A stretch of DNA of 58,033 bases from an uncultured Acidobacteriota bacterium (GCA_902826795.1 CADEGD010000023.1:6539-64571); one strand, 5' to 3'. Positions 49,274 through 58,033 are shown, numbered from the stretch's first letter. Numbers and translations: made by a program. The notes: a model not told the origin generated them from the letters alone.

Positions 49274-51241
49274 ATGCAGGTAGTAGAGAGGCTTAGCGTG
49301 GCGCCGACGAAGACATTCCGGGTCGGCCCGCTCAGACTTACGGCCCGAATGCTTCAGATCGCTATTGAGATCGGAGTTCTGGGCGGTTCGTTTGGACTGG
49401 CTTATCTGCTGCGCTTTGATTTCAGTCTGCCGCCTGACGAAGTTCCCTCAATGTTTATTCAAGCGGCATTCGTTGTCGCTATCCAGACTATTGCTTTGCG
49501 ATCGTCGGGTGCTCACAGGTTTATCTGGCGGTATACGAGCACTCGCGACGCAAGGGTGATCGCGATCGCATTGGCGAGCGTTTGCACACTATTGTTGGGC
49601 ATCCGCTTTGTACATTTCGCGTTTCCACAATCTGTGGTCGTGCCAATGTCGATCGCGATCCTCGACCTATTTATTGCTTTCGTCGGCATACTCGGTGTGC
49701 GAATGGCTCGGCGAGAAGTGTACGAAAGATCCAGGCGACTTCACAGCGAGCAACTGGAGCGTAAACCGGTGATCTTGGTCGGCGCGGGCCAGGCCGGCGT
49801 GATGACGTTGGCCGAGATAAAGCGACGCGGCGATATCGATATCGACGTGAAGGCGTTTGTTGATGACGACCCGTCTAAACACGGTGCGAACATTAATGGA
49901 GTCCGCGTCGCCGGCTCGATCTCAGACCTTCCACATCTCGTAAATAAATTAGGCATTGACCACGTAATTATCTCGATCGCCCAGGCGAGCCGCTCGGAGT
50001 TCCGAAACATCCTGAATATTTGCCAGGAGATACCTATTAAGGTTAGGACGATACCGGGCCTTTACGAACTTCTTCAGGGAAATGTCACGGTTAGCCGAAT
50101 TCGAAACATCGAGATCGAGGACCTGCTCGGCCGCGAGGCGGTCGATATCGCTCGTGACGACCTTGACGAGTTTCTTCGAGGGAAAACGGTCATGGTCACA
50201 GGGGCAGGCGGCTCGATCGGCTCCGAACTTGTTCGTCAATTAAGCAGATCCGGAACTGAGCGGCTCGTGCTCGTAGAACGTTCTGAGCCGGCCTTGTTTC
50301 AGATCGAACAGGAACTCCTTTCCGCCTCTTCGCAAGCGAAAGTTGATGCCGTAGTTGCGGACATTACGGATCGGGAACGCATGAACAATTTGTTCCTGCG
50401 ATTCCAGCCTCACGTAGTATTTCATGCGGCCGCACACAAGCACGTGCCGCTCATGGAAAACAATCCCTCGGAGGCTCTAAAGAATAACGTGCTCGGAACA
50501 AACCTAGTCGCGGACCTTGCAGGTCGACACGACTGCGATGCGTTTGTTCTTATCTCATCAGATAAGGCAGTCTGCCCTACATCGGTGATGGGCGCAACCA
50601 AACGCCTCGCGGAACTTGTCATCCAACACATGGATCGCAAGTATGACACCCGTTTTGTCGCCGTAAGATTTGGCAACGTGATCGGGTCGAACGGTTCAGT
50701 TATCCCAACATTTCGAGAGCAGATAAAACGCGGTGGTCCAGTTACGGTAACGCACCCCGAAATGACGCGATATTTCATGACGATCCCAGAGGCCAGCCAG
50801 CTCGTGCTTCAGGCCGGAGCCATCGGGAACGGCGGGGACATCATGATCCTGGATATGGGAAAACCCGTAAAGATACTCGACCTCGCTCGGGAAACTATCA
50901 AGCTTTCCGGTTTAAGGCCCGATGAAGATATCGAGATCAAATTTACCGGAATGCGGCCCGGCGAAAAGTTGTCCGAAAGCCTTTCTTCCGATGCTGAAGA
51001 GCTTTTGCGAACGGTACACCCGAAAATATTTGTCGGAAAGATCTCGGTTCATCCGGGTCTGAGAGTCCCGAGAATATTAGATGAGATACCGCGTTTGTGC
51101 TCGGTAGACGATCAGCAAGACATAAGGTACTGCATTTCGCAGTGGCTGCCCGAATCTGACCTTGGAAACAAAGTAATGCCTAACCGCCCTCCGGCTGTCA
51201 GAAGGATCGGGTTATCGGGAGCACACTCCGTCGCAGCCTAG
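49274..51241 (+). CDS. Membrane UDP-sugar 4,6-dehydratase (PglF/CapD/WbpM-type)
   Basis: About 655 residues from the ATG at 49274; a GTG at 49256 and a GTG at 49298 with GAGAGG before it are alternatives. Four N-terminal membrane helices precede a first Rossmann-like domain (KPVILVGAGQAGVMTLAEI). A second, catalytic SDR domain follows with TVMVTGAGGSIGSELVRQL, FHAAAHKHVPLMENNP, SSDKAVCPTSVMGATKR (Met replacing the usual Tyr, as in this family) and FGNVIGSNGSVIPTF. It converts a UDP-HexNAc to the 4-keto-6-deoxy sugar at the inner membrane, feeding the aminotransferase. Confidence 0.92.
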   Translation: MQVVERLSVAPTKTFRVGPLRLTARMLQIAIEIGVLGGSFGLAYLLRFDFSLPPDEVPSMFIQAAFVVAIQTIALRSSGAHRFIWRYTSTRDARVIAIALASVCTLLLGIRFVHFAFPQSVVVPMSIAILDLFIAFVGILGVRMARREVYERSRRLHSEQLERKPVILVGAGQAGVMTLAEIKRRGDIDIDVKAFVDDDPSKHGANINGVRVAGSISDLPHLVNKLGIDHVIISIAQASRSEFRNILNICQEIPIKVRTIPGLYELLQGNVTVSRIRNIEIEDLLGREAVDIARDDLDEFLRGKTVMVTGAGGSIGSELVRQLSRSGTERLVLVERSEPALFQIEQELLSASSQAKVDAVVADITDRERMNNLFLRFQPHVVFHAAAHKHVPLMENNPSEALKNNVLGTNLVADLAGRHDCDAFVLISSDKAVCPTSVMGATKRLAELVIQHMDRKYDTRFVAVRFGNVIGSNGSVIPTFREQIKRGGPVTVTHPEMTRYFMTIPEASQLVLQAGAIGNGGDIMILDMGKPVKILDLARETIKLSGLRPDEDIEIKFTGMRPGEKLSESLSSDAEELLRTVHPKIFVGKISVHPGLRVPRILDEIPRLCSVDDQQDIRYCISQWLPESDLGNKVMPNRPPAVRRIGLSGAHSVAA

Positions 51242-51599
51242 CCCCATTGACCTACATCCAGCCTCAAACGATCCCCGGGCACGTCTCGCCCGCGGGCATT
51301 TGCATCCCGAAACCAACTTTGGTATCTTCTCGCTAATCAGTATGGGATCCTACATTTAACCCCCCTTTTATAGGATCTTTAGCCCACTCAATCTAAAACA
51401 GCCCAGTATATAAAATCGCCTCTCAGGTTAATGTTTAACTTTGCATAAACATTCTGGAGATTGTTGATCATTGTTAGTCTTCTTTAAATGGACAACCAGC
51501 TTTACATTATCTTGCTATACCCTTTGTCCACTCCTCAGTTTAGAAAAACAAAACTTAATCGCACCCCGACCTTCAACGGAAATGCGTTCACCACGCACT
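51242..51599. other. 358-bp region upstream of the VCBS/beta-helix gene
   Basis: It contains a 10-bp GC palindrome GCCCGCGGGC (51288-51297) after the PglF-like stop, possibly part of a weak terminator. An inverted repeat GATCCTA/TAGGATC follows (51346-51352 and 51371-51377) around a C-rich loop. A TATATAAAAT stretch near 51407 could serve as a -10. No gene is evident. Confidence 0.5.
51346..51377. promoter_or_regulatory. Inverted repeat GATCCTA/TAGGATC upstream of surface-protein gene
   Basis: Seven matched pairs flank an 18-base loop rich in C and T. It lies about 220 bp before the likely start of the VCBS gene and 105 bp after the PglF-like stop. Either an operator or a transcript hairpin; no T-run follows on the plus strand. 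Confidence 0.35.
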
Positions 51600-54305
51600 A
51601 TGAAGAATTCCTATCATCCGATAAAGGAAGTGTTTTCGCAGATAGCCGCACCGTCTGCAAATTATCGTAATCGTTTAGCTTTGGCTTTTTTCGGTCTTGT
51701 TTTGACTGCGACCTTCGCCGTCACCGCTGAGGCGAAAAAATTTGACTATGACGGAGATGGCCGGACGGACGTATCAGTTTTTCGTCCTTCGGACGGTCGA
51801 TGGCACGTCTACACGAGCAGTGGGACTTATGCCGCCGCTACGTGGGGACTTCCAACGGATACACCGGTCGGTGCGGATTACGATGCAGACGGCAGGTCGG
51901 ATGTCGCGATCTATCGTGAGGGAACGTGGTGGATACTTAAGAGTACGGGCGAATTTTACGCAGCCGCGTGGGGAATCGCAGATGATAAACCCGTACCCGC
52001 CGACTATGACGGGGACGGGAAAACTGATCTTGCGATCGTTCGCAACGGCGTGTGGTGGATATTGAAAAGCTCAGGAGGCCATATGGCCGTGAGTTGGGGG
52101 ACGAACAGCGATATCCCCGTACCTGCCGATTACGATGCGGACGGCAAAGCCGACGTAGCTATTTATCGAAACGGAGTCTGGTGGATCTTGTTCAGCAACG
52201 GCAGCGGATACACGGCCTTGAACTGGGGCAACTCAACTGACAAGCCGATTGTGGGAGGCGACTTTGACGCCGACAATAAAGCCGACGCTGCGATCTATCG
52301 GAACGGCGAATGGTGGGTGTTGAAAAGCACGGGAGGTCACCTCGCGGTTCAGTGGGGAACGGCCTCGGATATCCCGGTTGCCGCCGATTACGATGGTGAC
52401 AATAAAGCAGATGTAGCTGTTTACCGTCCGGCAGACGGAATTTGGCATCGATTGAATTCGTCCAGCTGGGCCTACGTCGGATTACACTTTGGTCTCAGTT
52501 CCGACATCCCTATTCCTGCGGACAACCTTTCGGTCACAGCCGGACCAACTCCCACGCCGACACCAGCACCGACGGCAACGCCCACCCCGACACCAACGCC
52601 GACACCAACACCTGCTCCGTCTCCCACACCGACCCCTGCTCCGAGCTTTACATGCGACTATTACGCGTCGCCGACCGGTTCAAGCTCCGGCACGGGAACG
52701 AGCGCCAGCCCTTGGAGCCTTCAAGCCGGACTAAATAAAACTACGCTCGTCCGAAACGGCAAGACCCTCTGCCTCAAAGGCGGCACCTACCGCGGCAAAT
52801 TCACCTCCACCCTCAACGGCGGCGGCATCATCCGCTCCGCCCCCGGCGAATGGGCGGTTATTGATGGGAATGCTACGACGACGCTTTCGGGAGCAATCAA
52901 TAACTCGACCCGGACGATCGCGGTCGCTTCAACGGCCGGTATGGTGGCGGGAGGAGCACTCGGAATAGATACTGAATTAATGCAGATTGCTTCAGTTGAC
53001 TCAGCCACCTCGGTTACGGTTAATCGTGGATGGTCGCCAAACATTGGAGGCGCGGTAACCCATTCTAGCGGTGCGGTCGTCATGCATGCTGGCAGCCAAC
53101 TCACGGTTTCCGGGACAGGAACCACCTATCGAGATTTTGAAATTACCAATAGCTGGACTCAGCGTGACCTTGAGCCGGGCACGATCTCCGGTCAAGGATG
53201 TTGCGGCTTTTACCATCACGTTAGAGGAGCCGGAATCTTCTCCCCTAATGGCAGTGGAAATAATTACATTAACCTCATTGTCCACGACAATTTGGACGGC
53301 TTCTTCATCGGATCCAGCAGCAGCAATACTTTGATCTACGGCTCTATCACATACAACAACGGCATGCACTACTGGGATGGCAGTAGCAATTATGAGAGAG
53401 GCTCAGGGCCGGGGCTTTATCTCGAAAACTCTTCGGGTTATTCGCGCGTTTATGAAACCATGTCGCTGAGCAACTTCATGAATGGCGCCCAATACTTCGG
53501 TGTCAGCGGCCCGTACGTCGGCGGAGATACTCAAGGAAGCGTGTTCGCTAATTCCGGCGCTCCTTTAGGAAACGCTGAACGCAATCTGCTTTTTGGGCCG
53601 GACAGCGTAGTAAGTCCTACGGGAAGCGTTACTGAGTCACACTTCTTCCATCCAATATCCTCCAATGGGTTCGGAGTCACATTCGGATACGGTGCCGGAA
53701 TTGCGGTAGGCGAATTCAGAAATAACTATCTTGGCGGTGGAGGCACGGCCTTCAATGCCGCTAACGTGGGCACACTTACTTTCACTGGAAACAAGATCCA
53801 CTCGACATCGGTGAACGTGTTAGCTGCTCAGCAAGCTGGAAGGACTTGGAACAACAACGAATACTACAATACGGCCGGCGCAAGTTATAAGTTTGGAAAC
53901 ACCTCAGTAGCGACTAATCAGCTTTTCACCAACTGGAAGTCGTCCACTGGATGGGATACCGCAAGCACTACTAGCAGTGGAAACCTACCCAATACCGTGT
54001 TGGTACGCCCGAATACCTATCAGCCGGGTCGTGCGAACATACTGATATACGCCGCTTCGGCTCCAAGTTCGATAGGTGTAAACCTGTCGACAACAGGCCT
54101 TTCAAACGGTCAAAGTTTCACGATCAGGAATGCATTCGACTTTAACGGTCCAGCTATTGCCACAGGGACATACAATTCTGCGAATCCTACAATTTCAGTT
54201 TCCTTGACTGGAGCTGCGAGAAATGTGGCTACGCCGACGGGTCGGACGTTGACTCCTCCAACCACGTGTCCCACTTTCTGCGCGATGGTCCTGATTCCAG
54301 ACTAA
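51600..54305 (+). CDS. Secreted VCBS/FG-GAP and right-handed beta-helix protein
   Basis: About 901 residues from the ATG at 51600; upstream codons are open but unlike a leader. A signal-type hydrophobic segment (LALAFFGLVLTATFAVTAEA) precedes six VCBS/FG-GAP-like units from residue 48 to about 310. Each unit has a calcium loop of the form DxDxDGxxD and a WW-containing strand. A Pro-Thr-rich linker (about residues 316-348) follows. The C-terminal 550 residues look like a parallel beta-helix of pectate-lyase style (GSGNNYINLIVHDNLDGFFI, GNAERNLLFGPDSVVSPTG). It is probably a cell-surface or released carbohydrate-binding or lyase protein. Enzyme activity is not demonstrable from motifs. Confidence 0.75.
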   Translation: MKNSYHPIKEVFSQIAAPSANYRNRLALAFFGLVLTATFAVTAEAKKFDYDGDGRTDVSVFRPSDGRWHVYTSSGTYAAATWGLPTDTPVGADYDADGRSDVAIYREGTWWILKSTGEFYAAAWGIADDKPVPADYDGDGKTDLAIVRNGVWWILKSSGGHMAVSWGTNSDIPVPADYDADGKADVAIYRNGVWWILFSNGSGYTALNWGNSTDKPIVGGDFDADNKADAAIYRNGEWWVLKSTGGHLAVQWGTASDIPVAADYDGDNKADVAVYRPADGIWHRLNSSSWAYVGLHFGLSSDIPIPADNLSVTAGPTPTPTPAPTATPTPTPTPTPTPAPSPTPTPAPSFTCDYYASPTGSSSGTGTSASPWSLQAGLNKTTLVRNGKTLCLKGGTYRGKFTSTLNGGGIIRSAPGEWAVIDGNATTTLSGAINNSTRTIAVASTAGMVAGGALGIDTELMQIASVDSATSVTVNRGWSPNIGGAVTHSSGAVVMHAGSQLTVSGTGTTYRDFEITNSWTQRDLEPGTISGQGCCGFYHHVRGAGIFSPNGSGNNYINLIVHDNLDGFFIGSSSSNTLIYGSITYNNGMHYWDGSSNYERGSGPGLYLENSSGYSRVYETMSLSNFMNGAQYFGVSGPYVGGDTQGSVFANSGAPLGNAERNLLFGPDSVVSPTGSVTESHFFHPISSNGFGVTFGYGAGIAVGEFRNNYLGGGGTAFNAANVGTLTFTGNKIHSTSVNVLAAQQAGRTWNNNEYYNTAGASYKFGNTSVATNQLFTNWKSSTGWDTASTTSSGNLPNTVLVRPNTYQPGRANILIYAASAPSSIGVNLSTTGLSNGQSFTIRNAFDFNGPAIATGTYNSANPTISVSLTGAARNVATPTGRTLTPPTTCPTFCAMVLIPD
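51741..52533 (+). repeat. Tandem VCBS/FG-GAP coding repeats (six units)
   Basis: Six units of roughly 38-40 codons encode calcium loops FDYDGDGRTD, ADYDADGRSD, ADYDGDGKTD, ADYDADGKAD, GDFDADNKAD and ADYDGDNKAD. Each is followed by AIYRxGxWWILKS-type strands. Nucleotide identity between neighbouring units is high enough to allow recombination-driven length change. Confidence 0.85.
52545..52644 (+). repeat. Low-complexity Pro-Thr linker coding tract
   Basis: A run of CC(G/C)ACx codons encoding alternating Pro and Thr with occasional Ala and Ser. It joins the VCBS repeats to the beta-helix domain. Such linkers in surface proteins are often extended or glycosylated; the DNA is slippage-prone. 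Confidence 0.85.
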
Positions 54306-54346
54306 AACTGTAGGTCGCTCGGCACCGTCGCGTGAAATTTGGTGAC

Positions 54347-55423
54347 CTAGCTCTGCAGATCTGTGATCGGAATATTCGACTGGCCTTTCCACCGATTTCG
54401 GAAGGCTGCGAGGCCGGCGATCGAGCCGAGGCCGTAGGAAATGTGAAGGATAGAAAAGCTTAGGGTGAGAAAAGGAATCAGATGAAGTTTGCGGCCCGCG
54501 GCAGTGAATGACGCAACGAGATTTGCTGCGAGGTACGTCAAGATCAGCAGGCCAAGCATCAACCCAGCCGAGTTGGTGAACAACGCGAGAACGGACAGCA
54601 CTCCGACGGACGAAACAAAGGCTAATGGCACGAACTGCCGAAGGCTCATCTGTCGCGGGTGTAGTTGTAGCACGCGAACCTTCCAGTAACCGTATTGGAA
54701 GTACTGTTTCCAAAGTGATCGAAACGTACTCCGGCTGTAGTACCCTGAACGGATACCAGGTGAAAGCAAAATCCGGCCGCCCAGCTTTCTTATCCTGTAG
54801 TTATACTCATCGTCCTGATTTCTGACGAGTTCTTCGTTATACGGCCCCGCTCGTTCAATTATTTCTCGCGTGTAACCCGGAAAGGCGACAGTGTCCGTAT
54901 ACATCTCGCGATCATTGACGGTTCGAAAAGCGGAGCCACCGACACCGAATTTTGAGCTCATCGCGATCGCTATTGCTTCAGCTTGAACGCCGCTGCCGAT
55001 AGTCTCTATTGGGCCGCCGACTCCATCGGCCTTACCGCTCGTCAAAAGCTCGACACAATTTGAAATGTAGTCTGGGTCGATCTCGCAATGGCCGTCTATG
55101 CGAACAATGATTTCGCCTCGCGATTCAGCGATCGCCAAATTTAGAGCCGCAGGTGCGATCTTTTTCGGATTTGCGACGATCTTGATCGGGATCGTAGTTT
55201 CTGTCGCTAGTTTCCCGATCAGCTTCACGGTTCCGTCGGACGACAAACCATCGGCTACGACGATCTCGAGAAGTTCATGCGGATAGTCTTGCAACAAAAC
55301 GGACCCAAGACTTTTCGCGATGAAGTCCTCTTCATTTCGAACGGGCATAACCACCGAAACAAATGGTCGGTTGGGTGAAGCGGCGGCCGAATTTCTACTT
55401 ACTCTATCGTCGTTCTCCAACAT
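54347..55423 (-). CDS. Family 2 glycosyltransferase with C-terminal membrane segments
   Basis: 358 residues. The GT2 fold begins FVSVVMPVRNEEDFIAKSL, with LEIVVADGLSSDGT, the DXD-like motif in VRIDGHCEIDPDYI, and ELVRNQDDEYNYRIRKLGG as the acceptor-side ED/QxxRW-like region. Two or three hydrophobic helices end the protein (FVSSVGVLSVLALFTNSAGLMLG, ILTYLAANLVASF). It resembles ExoA-type succinoglycan transferases. It adds a sugar to a lipid-linked intermediate at the inner membrane. It lies 37 bp after the CapK-like gene on the same strand. Confidence 0.9.
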   Translation of the reverse strand: MLENDDRVSRNSAAASPNRPFVSVVMPVRNEEDFIAKSLGSVLLQDYPHELLEIVVADGLSSDGTVKLIGKLATETTIPIKIVANPKKIAPAALNLAIAESRGEIIVRIDGHCEIDPDYISNCVELLTSGKADGVGGPIETIGSGVQAEAIAIAMSSKFGVGGSAFRTVNDREMYTDTVAFPGYTREIIERAGPYNEELVRNQDDEYNYRIRKLGGRILLSPGIRSGYYSRSTFRSLWKQYFQYGYWKVRVLQLHPRQMSLRQFVPLAFVSSVGVLSVLALFTNSAGLMLGLLILTYLAANLVASFTAAGRKLHLIPFLTLSFSILHISYGLGSIAGLAAFRNRWKGQSNIPITDLQS

Positions 55424-55460
55424 GTCAATATGCTTTCACGTTAGAAAGGCCTGTTCAGGC

Positions 55461-56861
55461 TTAGCCGCTAGCCGCTGCACTCCTCTCCTCGGCAGGGAGT
55501 TCGCACACAACCGCTCGAAACTTTCCGGACGCGGTCCGCTCTATCTTCTCGACTCTCTCGAAGTGCACCTCTATGTCACCCATTCGATCTTGAAGCCGGC
55601 TTGCGATCGTCCGCTCGATAGCTTTCTCAAAACCTTCGGAGCCAACGAACCTGACAACTATCTCCCGTAATGATATTTGAACGATCTGAGCTTCGGCGAT
55701 ACCGGACGCATCCTTAAAGACGGGATCGAGCCGGCCAACTCTGCGTCCATCCGTCGTGTAAAGCAGATCGTCATTACGGCCTTCGATTTTCTTCAAGATC
55801 GGCAGGGTTCTTCCGCAGCCGCAGTCTTCCGCTTTGTCGGAGAAGATCGCGGAATCGCCCACTCGATATCTGATCAAGGGCATGTCCGGATTTACCAATC
55901 CTGTGCAAATTAGCTCCACGGGTTGGTCAGCAAAAGCCGAATCACTTTTTTCTATCACTCCAGCATCCGGCCACTGATGCAACGATCCATTCGAACATTC
56001 GCTCGCCGCCGCGGCCATCTCAGCCATTCCATAGGTCTCCATTACCGGACATCCGAAAGCTTCCGATATCAGCTCTTTTTGATGGTCATACAGCGGCTCT
56101 GCGTTTGTGATCACGACGTCCATCGTCACGTCTTTGCGCCGTTCGCTAAGTGCCGATTGCGCGAGCGAAGTAAGTGACGAGGAATATCCAACGAGGTAGC
56201 GAATTCGGTGCTCCTTCAGCGCCGTCAGATAGAATCTTAAGAATTCAGGGGCCAGGTGATAGCTCGACATGTAGAGCTGATTCATCCCGGCATTCCATAC
56301 CCAAAACGGCGGACGATTTTGCCGGACGGGCACGATCAATTGTCCACCCAGAATCGCCCATCTATCTTTTTTCGAAACGCCATACCAACGCCGCCACCGA
56401 GCCTCAGATAAGGCGTACCAAGACTTTACCGTTTCCCGAGTCAGCCAGATGTCGAGCGAGGTTCCGGTTGTGCCGCTCGTGTGGTCGCGAAACATGCGCT
56501 TGGCATCACAGTCGTCGGCAACGAAGTCGCTCCCGCGTTGTCGCAGTGTTGACTTCTCGAGAATGTCCCAATTTTCTAGATACTCGTAAGACGCTCGGTC
56601 GCCCTTCTTCCGGCGCTTCGACCAGACCTCTCTATAATAGGGGACCTTATTCGCGGCACGATGCAGTATGTAAGAAAGCCGATCCTGCTTCCATCCGTCC
56701 CATTGGGCCTTCGTCCAGTAATCGCGTTCGAGAGCTTCCTCCACTCGAGCTTCGGTATTTTTGTCATACCGCCACCATCTCAGATAATATCCACGCAGGC
56801 TCGCCACGATTGAACGCGACGATGCCGGCATACGATGGTAAAGGCTCAGTGCTACTCTCAC
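55461..56861 (-). CDS. CapK/PaaK-like adenylate-forming ligase
   Basis: About 466 residues. The preferred start is a GTG at 56861 that overlaps the glycosyltransferase stop by four bases (GTGA); the ATG at 56831 is an alternative. It has the phenylacetate-CoA-ligase-like AMP-binding features: the P-loop-like DHTSGTTGTSLDIW, VMETYGMAEMAAAASEC, and ELICTGLVNPDMPLIRYRVGD. CapK-type members occur in capsule and exopolysaccharide clusters where they probably activate an acyl or amino acid for polymer modification. Substrate unknown. It sits between GT4 and GT2 genes. Confidence 0.85.
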   Translation of the reverse strand: MRVALSLYHRMPASSRSIVASLRGYYLRWWRYDKNTEARVEEALERDYWTKAQWDGWKQDRLSYILHRAANKVPYYREVWSKRRKKGDRASYEYLENWDILEKSTLRQRGSDFVADDCDAKRMFRDHTSGTTGTSLDIWLTRETVKSWYALSEARWRRWYGVSKKDRWAILGGQLIVPVRQNRPPFWVWNAGMNQLYMSSYHLAPEFLRFYLTALKEHRIRYLVGYSSSLTSLAQSALSERRKDVTMDVVITNAEPLYDHQKELISEAFGCPVMETYGMAEMAAAASECSNGSLHQWPDAGVIEKSDSAFADQPVELICTGLVNPDMPLIRYRVGDSAIFSDKAEDCGCGRTLPILKKIEGRNDDLLYTTDGRRVGRLDPVFKDASGIAEAQIVQISLREIVVRFVGSEGFEKAIERTIASRLQDRMGDIEVHFERVEKIERTASGKFRAVVCELPAEERSAAASG

Positions 56862-57970
56862 GTATTCGTTACCTGAGTCACTTTCCCCGAGTCGGTCGAG
56901 TGGCTCCTCGCGTTCAGCGCGACTTCGAAGACCTGCTCCCACTCATTACGAACGATCTCCCAAGACGATCGCTCAGCAATTTCCCTGCCGTTCGTCGAGA
57001 TTCTCTCTGCAATTTCTCGATTTTCGAGTAGTGATACAACCGCATCCGCCATCGATTCCGCATCGTCATCCGGAACGAGCATTCCGCTCTCGCGATCAGA
57101 TATCAAGTCACGAAGTCCACCTACGTCAGTCGATACAACCGGCAACCCGATTGCCCGAGCTTCGAGAACGGCGACCGGCATGTTGTCGATCCTGTTGGTG
57201 TTCAGAAATATATCCGCATCTGAGAACTCACGGATCTTATCCTCCGGCCCAAGGAACCCGGGAAATCTAACAGATTCGCCCATCCCGGAACTCGTCACGA
57301 GGTCACGCACCTCTTGTTCCAACCCTTTATCAACACCCGCCATGACTAGACTCGCATCCGGATACTTTCTTCTGACAAGTTCTAATGTCCTGACCGCCAT
57401 CTTTGGGTTATATATTTCGTGAAAGGCGCGCATCCAAATCAGCTTAGGTTGAAGCTCCTTACGAAGCCGAAAAGGATAACTCGCAATATCGACGATATTT
57501 GGTATAACCCTGATCGGCATGCCCAGCTTCGACAGCCCCCTCGCCAGAAACATTGACGGGGCAACCAGGACGTTCGCGCGACTTAGAACTCTTCTGACCC
57601 AGGCAGGAAAACGTTCCGAAAAGGTCGGCAGATTGCCGCCATGTAAAACGAAGGTAACCGGAATGTAGAATAACTTGGCGAGGCCGCTTGCGATATCCGC
57701 AATGATGAAATAGGGGCCGCTGTAAACCTCCAGAATAATAAGATCGATAACTTTTCTGTTGCGGACGATGGTAGCAACAATGTCCGCCAGCCTCAGGAAG
57801 CGATTGACCCGCGAAGACGCGCAGATCACTTTATACCCATCCCGAATTAGTCGGTCAGCCAGAACTTGACCTTGGGTAGTAACGTAGCCCTCGTTGCGGC
57901 CCAGGATGTTTCCGACTACGCAAACAGTAAGATCTACGGAACGATCTTGAGCTTGACCAAATCCTGACAT
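56858..57970 (-). CDS. Family 4 glycosyltransferase
   Basis: About 370 residues from the ATG at 57970; a TTG directly before it is less likely. It is a GT-B fold enzyme with an N-terminal acceptor domain (GRNEGYVTTQGQVLADRLIRDG, VTFVLHGGNLPTF) and C-terminal donor-binding domain: KLIWMRAFHEIYNPKMAVRTLELV, VRFPGFLGPEDKIREFSDADIFLNTNRIDNMPVAVLEARAIGLPVV, and the EXnE motif. It probably adds a sugar in surface polysaccharide assembly. It is the first gene of a three-gene unit with the CapK-like ligase and GT2. Confidence 0.92.
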   Translation of the reverse strand: MSGFGQAQDRSVDLTVCVVGNILGRNEGYVTTQGQVLADRLIRDGYKVICASSRVNRFLRLADIVATIVRNRKVIDLIILEVYSGPYFIIADIASGLAKLFYIPVTFVLHGGNLPTFSERFPAWVRRVLSRANVLVAPSMFLARGLSKLGMPIRVIPNIVDIASYPFRLRKELQPKLIWMRAFHEIYNPKMAVRTLELVRRKYPDASLVMAGVDKGLEQEVRDLVTSSGMGESVRFPGFLGPEDKIREFSDADIFLNTNRIDNMPVAVLEARAIGLPVVSTDVGGLRDLISDRESGMLVPDDDAESMADAVVSLLENREIAERISTNGREIAERSSWEIVRNEWEQVFEVALNARSHSTDSGKVTQVTNT

Positions 57971-58033
57971 CAACTTCGGCTAGGGAGCGCGGAGAATGCC
58001 GGCTCCTTGTGTTTGTGGCTTATTTTTTCCGAC

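Noticed and set aside
51741..52644. Regular tandem repeats suggestive of CRISPR or satellite DNA
   Set aside because: They keep reading frame and encode VCBS calcium loops and a Pro-Thr linker; spacing and sequence do not fit CRISPR.

Overview
The window reads as chromosomal DNA of a Gram-negative heterotroph, most probably an Acidobacteriota of the Blastocatellia/Pyrinomonadaceae type. This is a judgement from gene content, not from a marker gene. The support is an Oar-like TonB-dependent receptor with a carboxypeptidase-regulatory N-terminal domain and no SusD partner, a calcium-loop VCBS/FG-GAP surface protein, MEP-pathway isoprenoid genes, a CGC bacilliredoxin, many lipoproteins and secreted enzymes, and base composition a little above half G+C. 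No rRNA, tRNA, IS element, phage gene or CRISPR array is visible.

Layout. (1) 1-4.2 kb, minus strand: a truncated fatty acyl-CoA reductase-like SDR, a methyltransferase, a LarA-like racemase homologue and a Phd/VapC toxin-antitoxin pair with a 28-bp palindromic operator. (2) 4.2-8.9 kb: secreted M28 peptidase, HAD phosphatase, TPR lipoprotein, coaD, a class I aminotransferase and a VOC protein. (3) 9-15.4 kb: ATPase and lipoprotein of a BMP/nucleoside-type ABC importer split by a second toxin-antitoxin pair, a vWA protein and pyrimidine-nucleoside phosphorylase. (4) 15.4-27.5 kb, housekeeping: ispF-ispD-yacL and divergent radA, an aldolase-like protein, bacilliredoxin, CYTH, ppk1, an L,D-transpeptidase, tsaE, an NTF2-like protein and nnrDE. 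(5) 27.9-46.7 kb: twelve consecutive minus-strand genes from a ROK regulator through a sodium symporter, SDR, periplasmic-binding-type protein, TonB receptor, GH38-like enzyme, a second large glycosidase-like protein, esterase, GlucD-like dehydratase, DUF5005-like protein, FAH-family hydrolase and SDR. This looks like a self-contained glycan and sugar-acid utilisation locus. It ends in a good rho-independent terminator. (6) 46.7-58 kb: surface-polysaccharide genes, with PglC-, PglE- and PglF-like functions, a VCBS/beta-helix surface protein, GT2, a CapK-like ligase and GT4.

The most unusual structural signal is not a gene. At least nine gene boundaries between 7.2 and 42.7 kb carry imperfect palindromes of about 40-110 bp. 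Each is built from a short 'word' repeated within both arms, and the words differ between sites (at least eight types). They fill four of the five longer junctions (over 60 bp) of the catabolic locus; the fifth, between the regulator and the symporter, carries a promoter and operator instead. In places they supply stop codons or C-terminal codons of real genes (ispF, nnrDE, the esterase). They create false upstream starts for others. The polysaccharide region has none.
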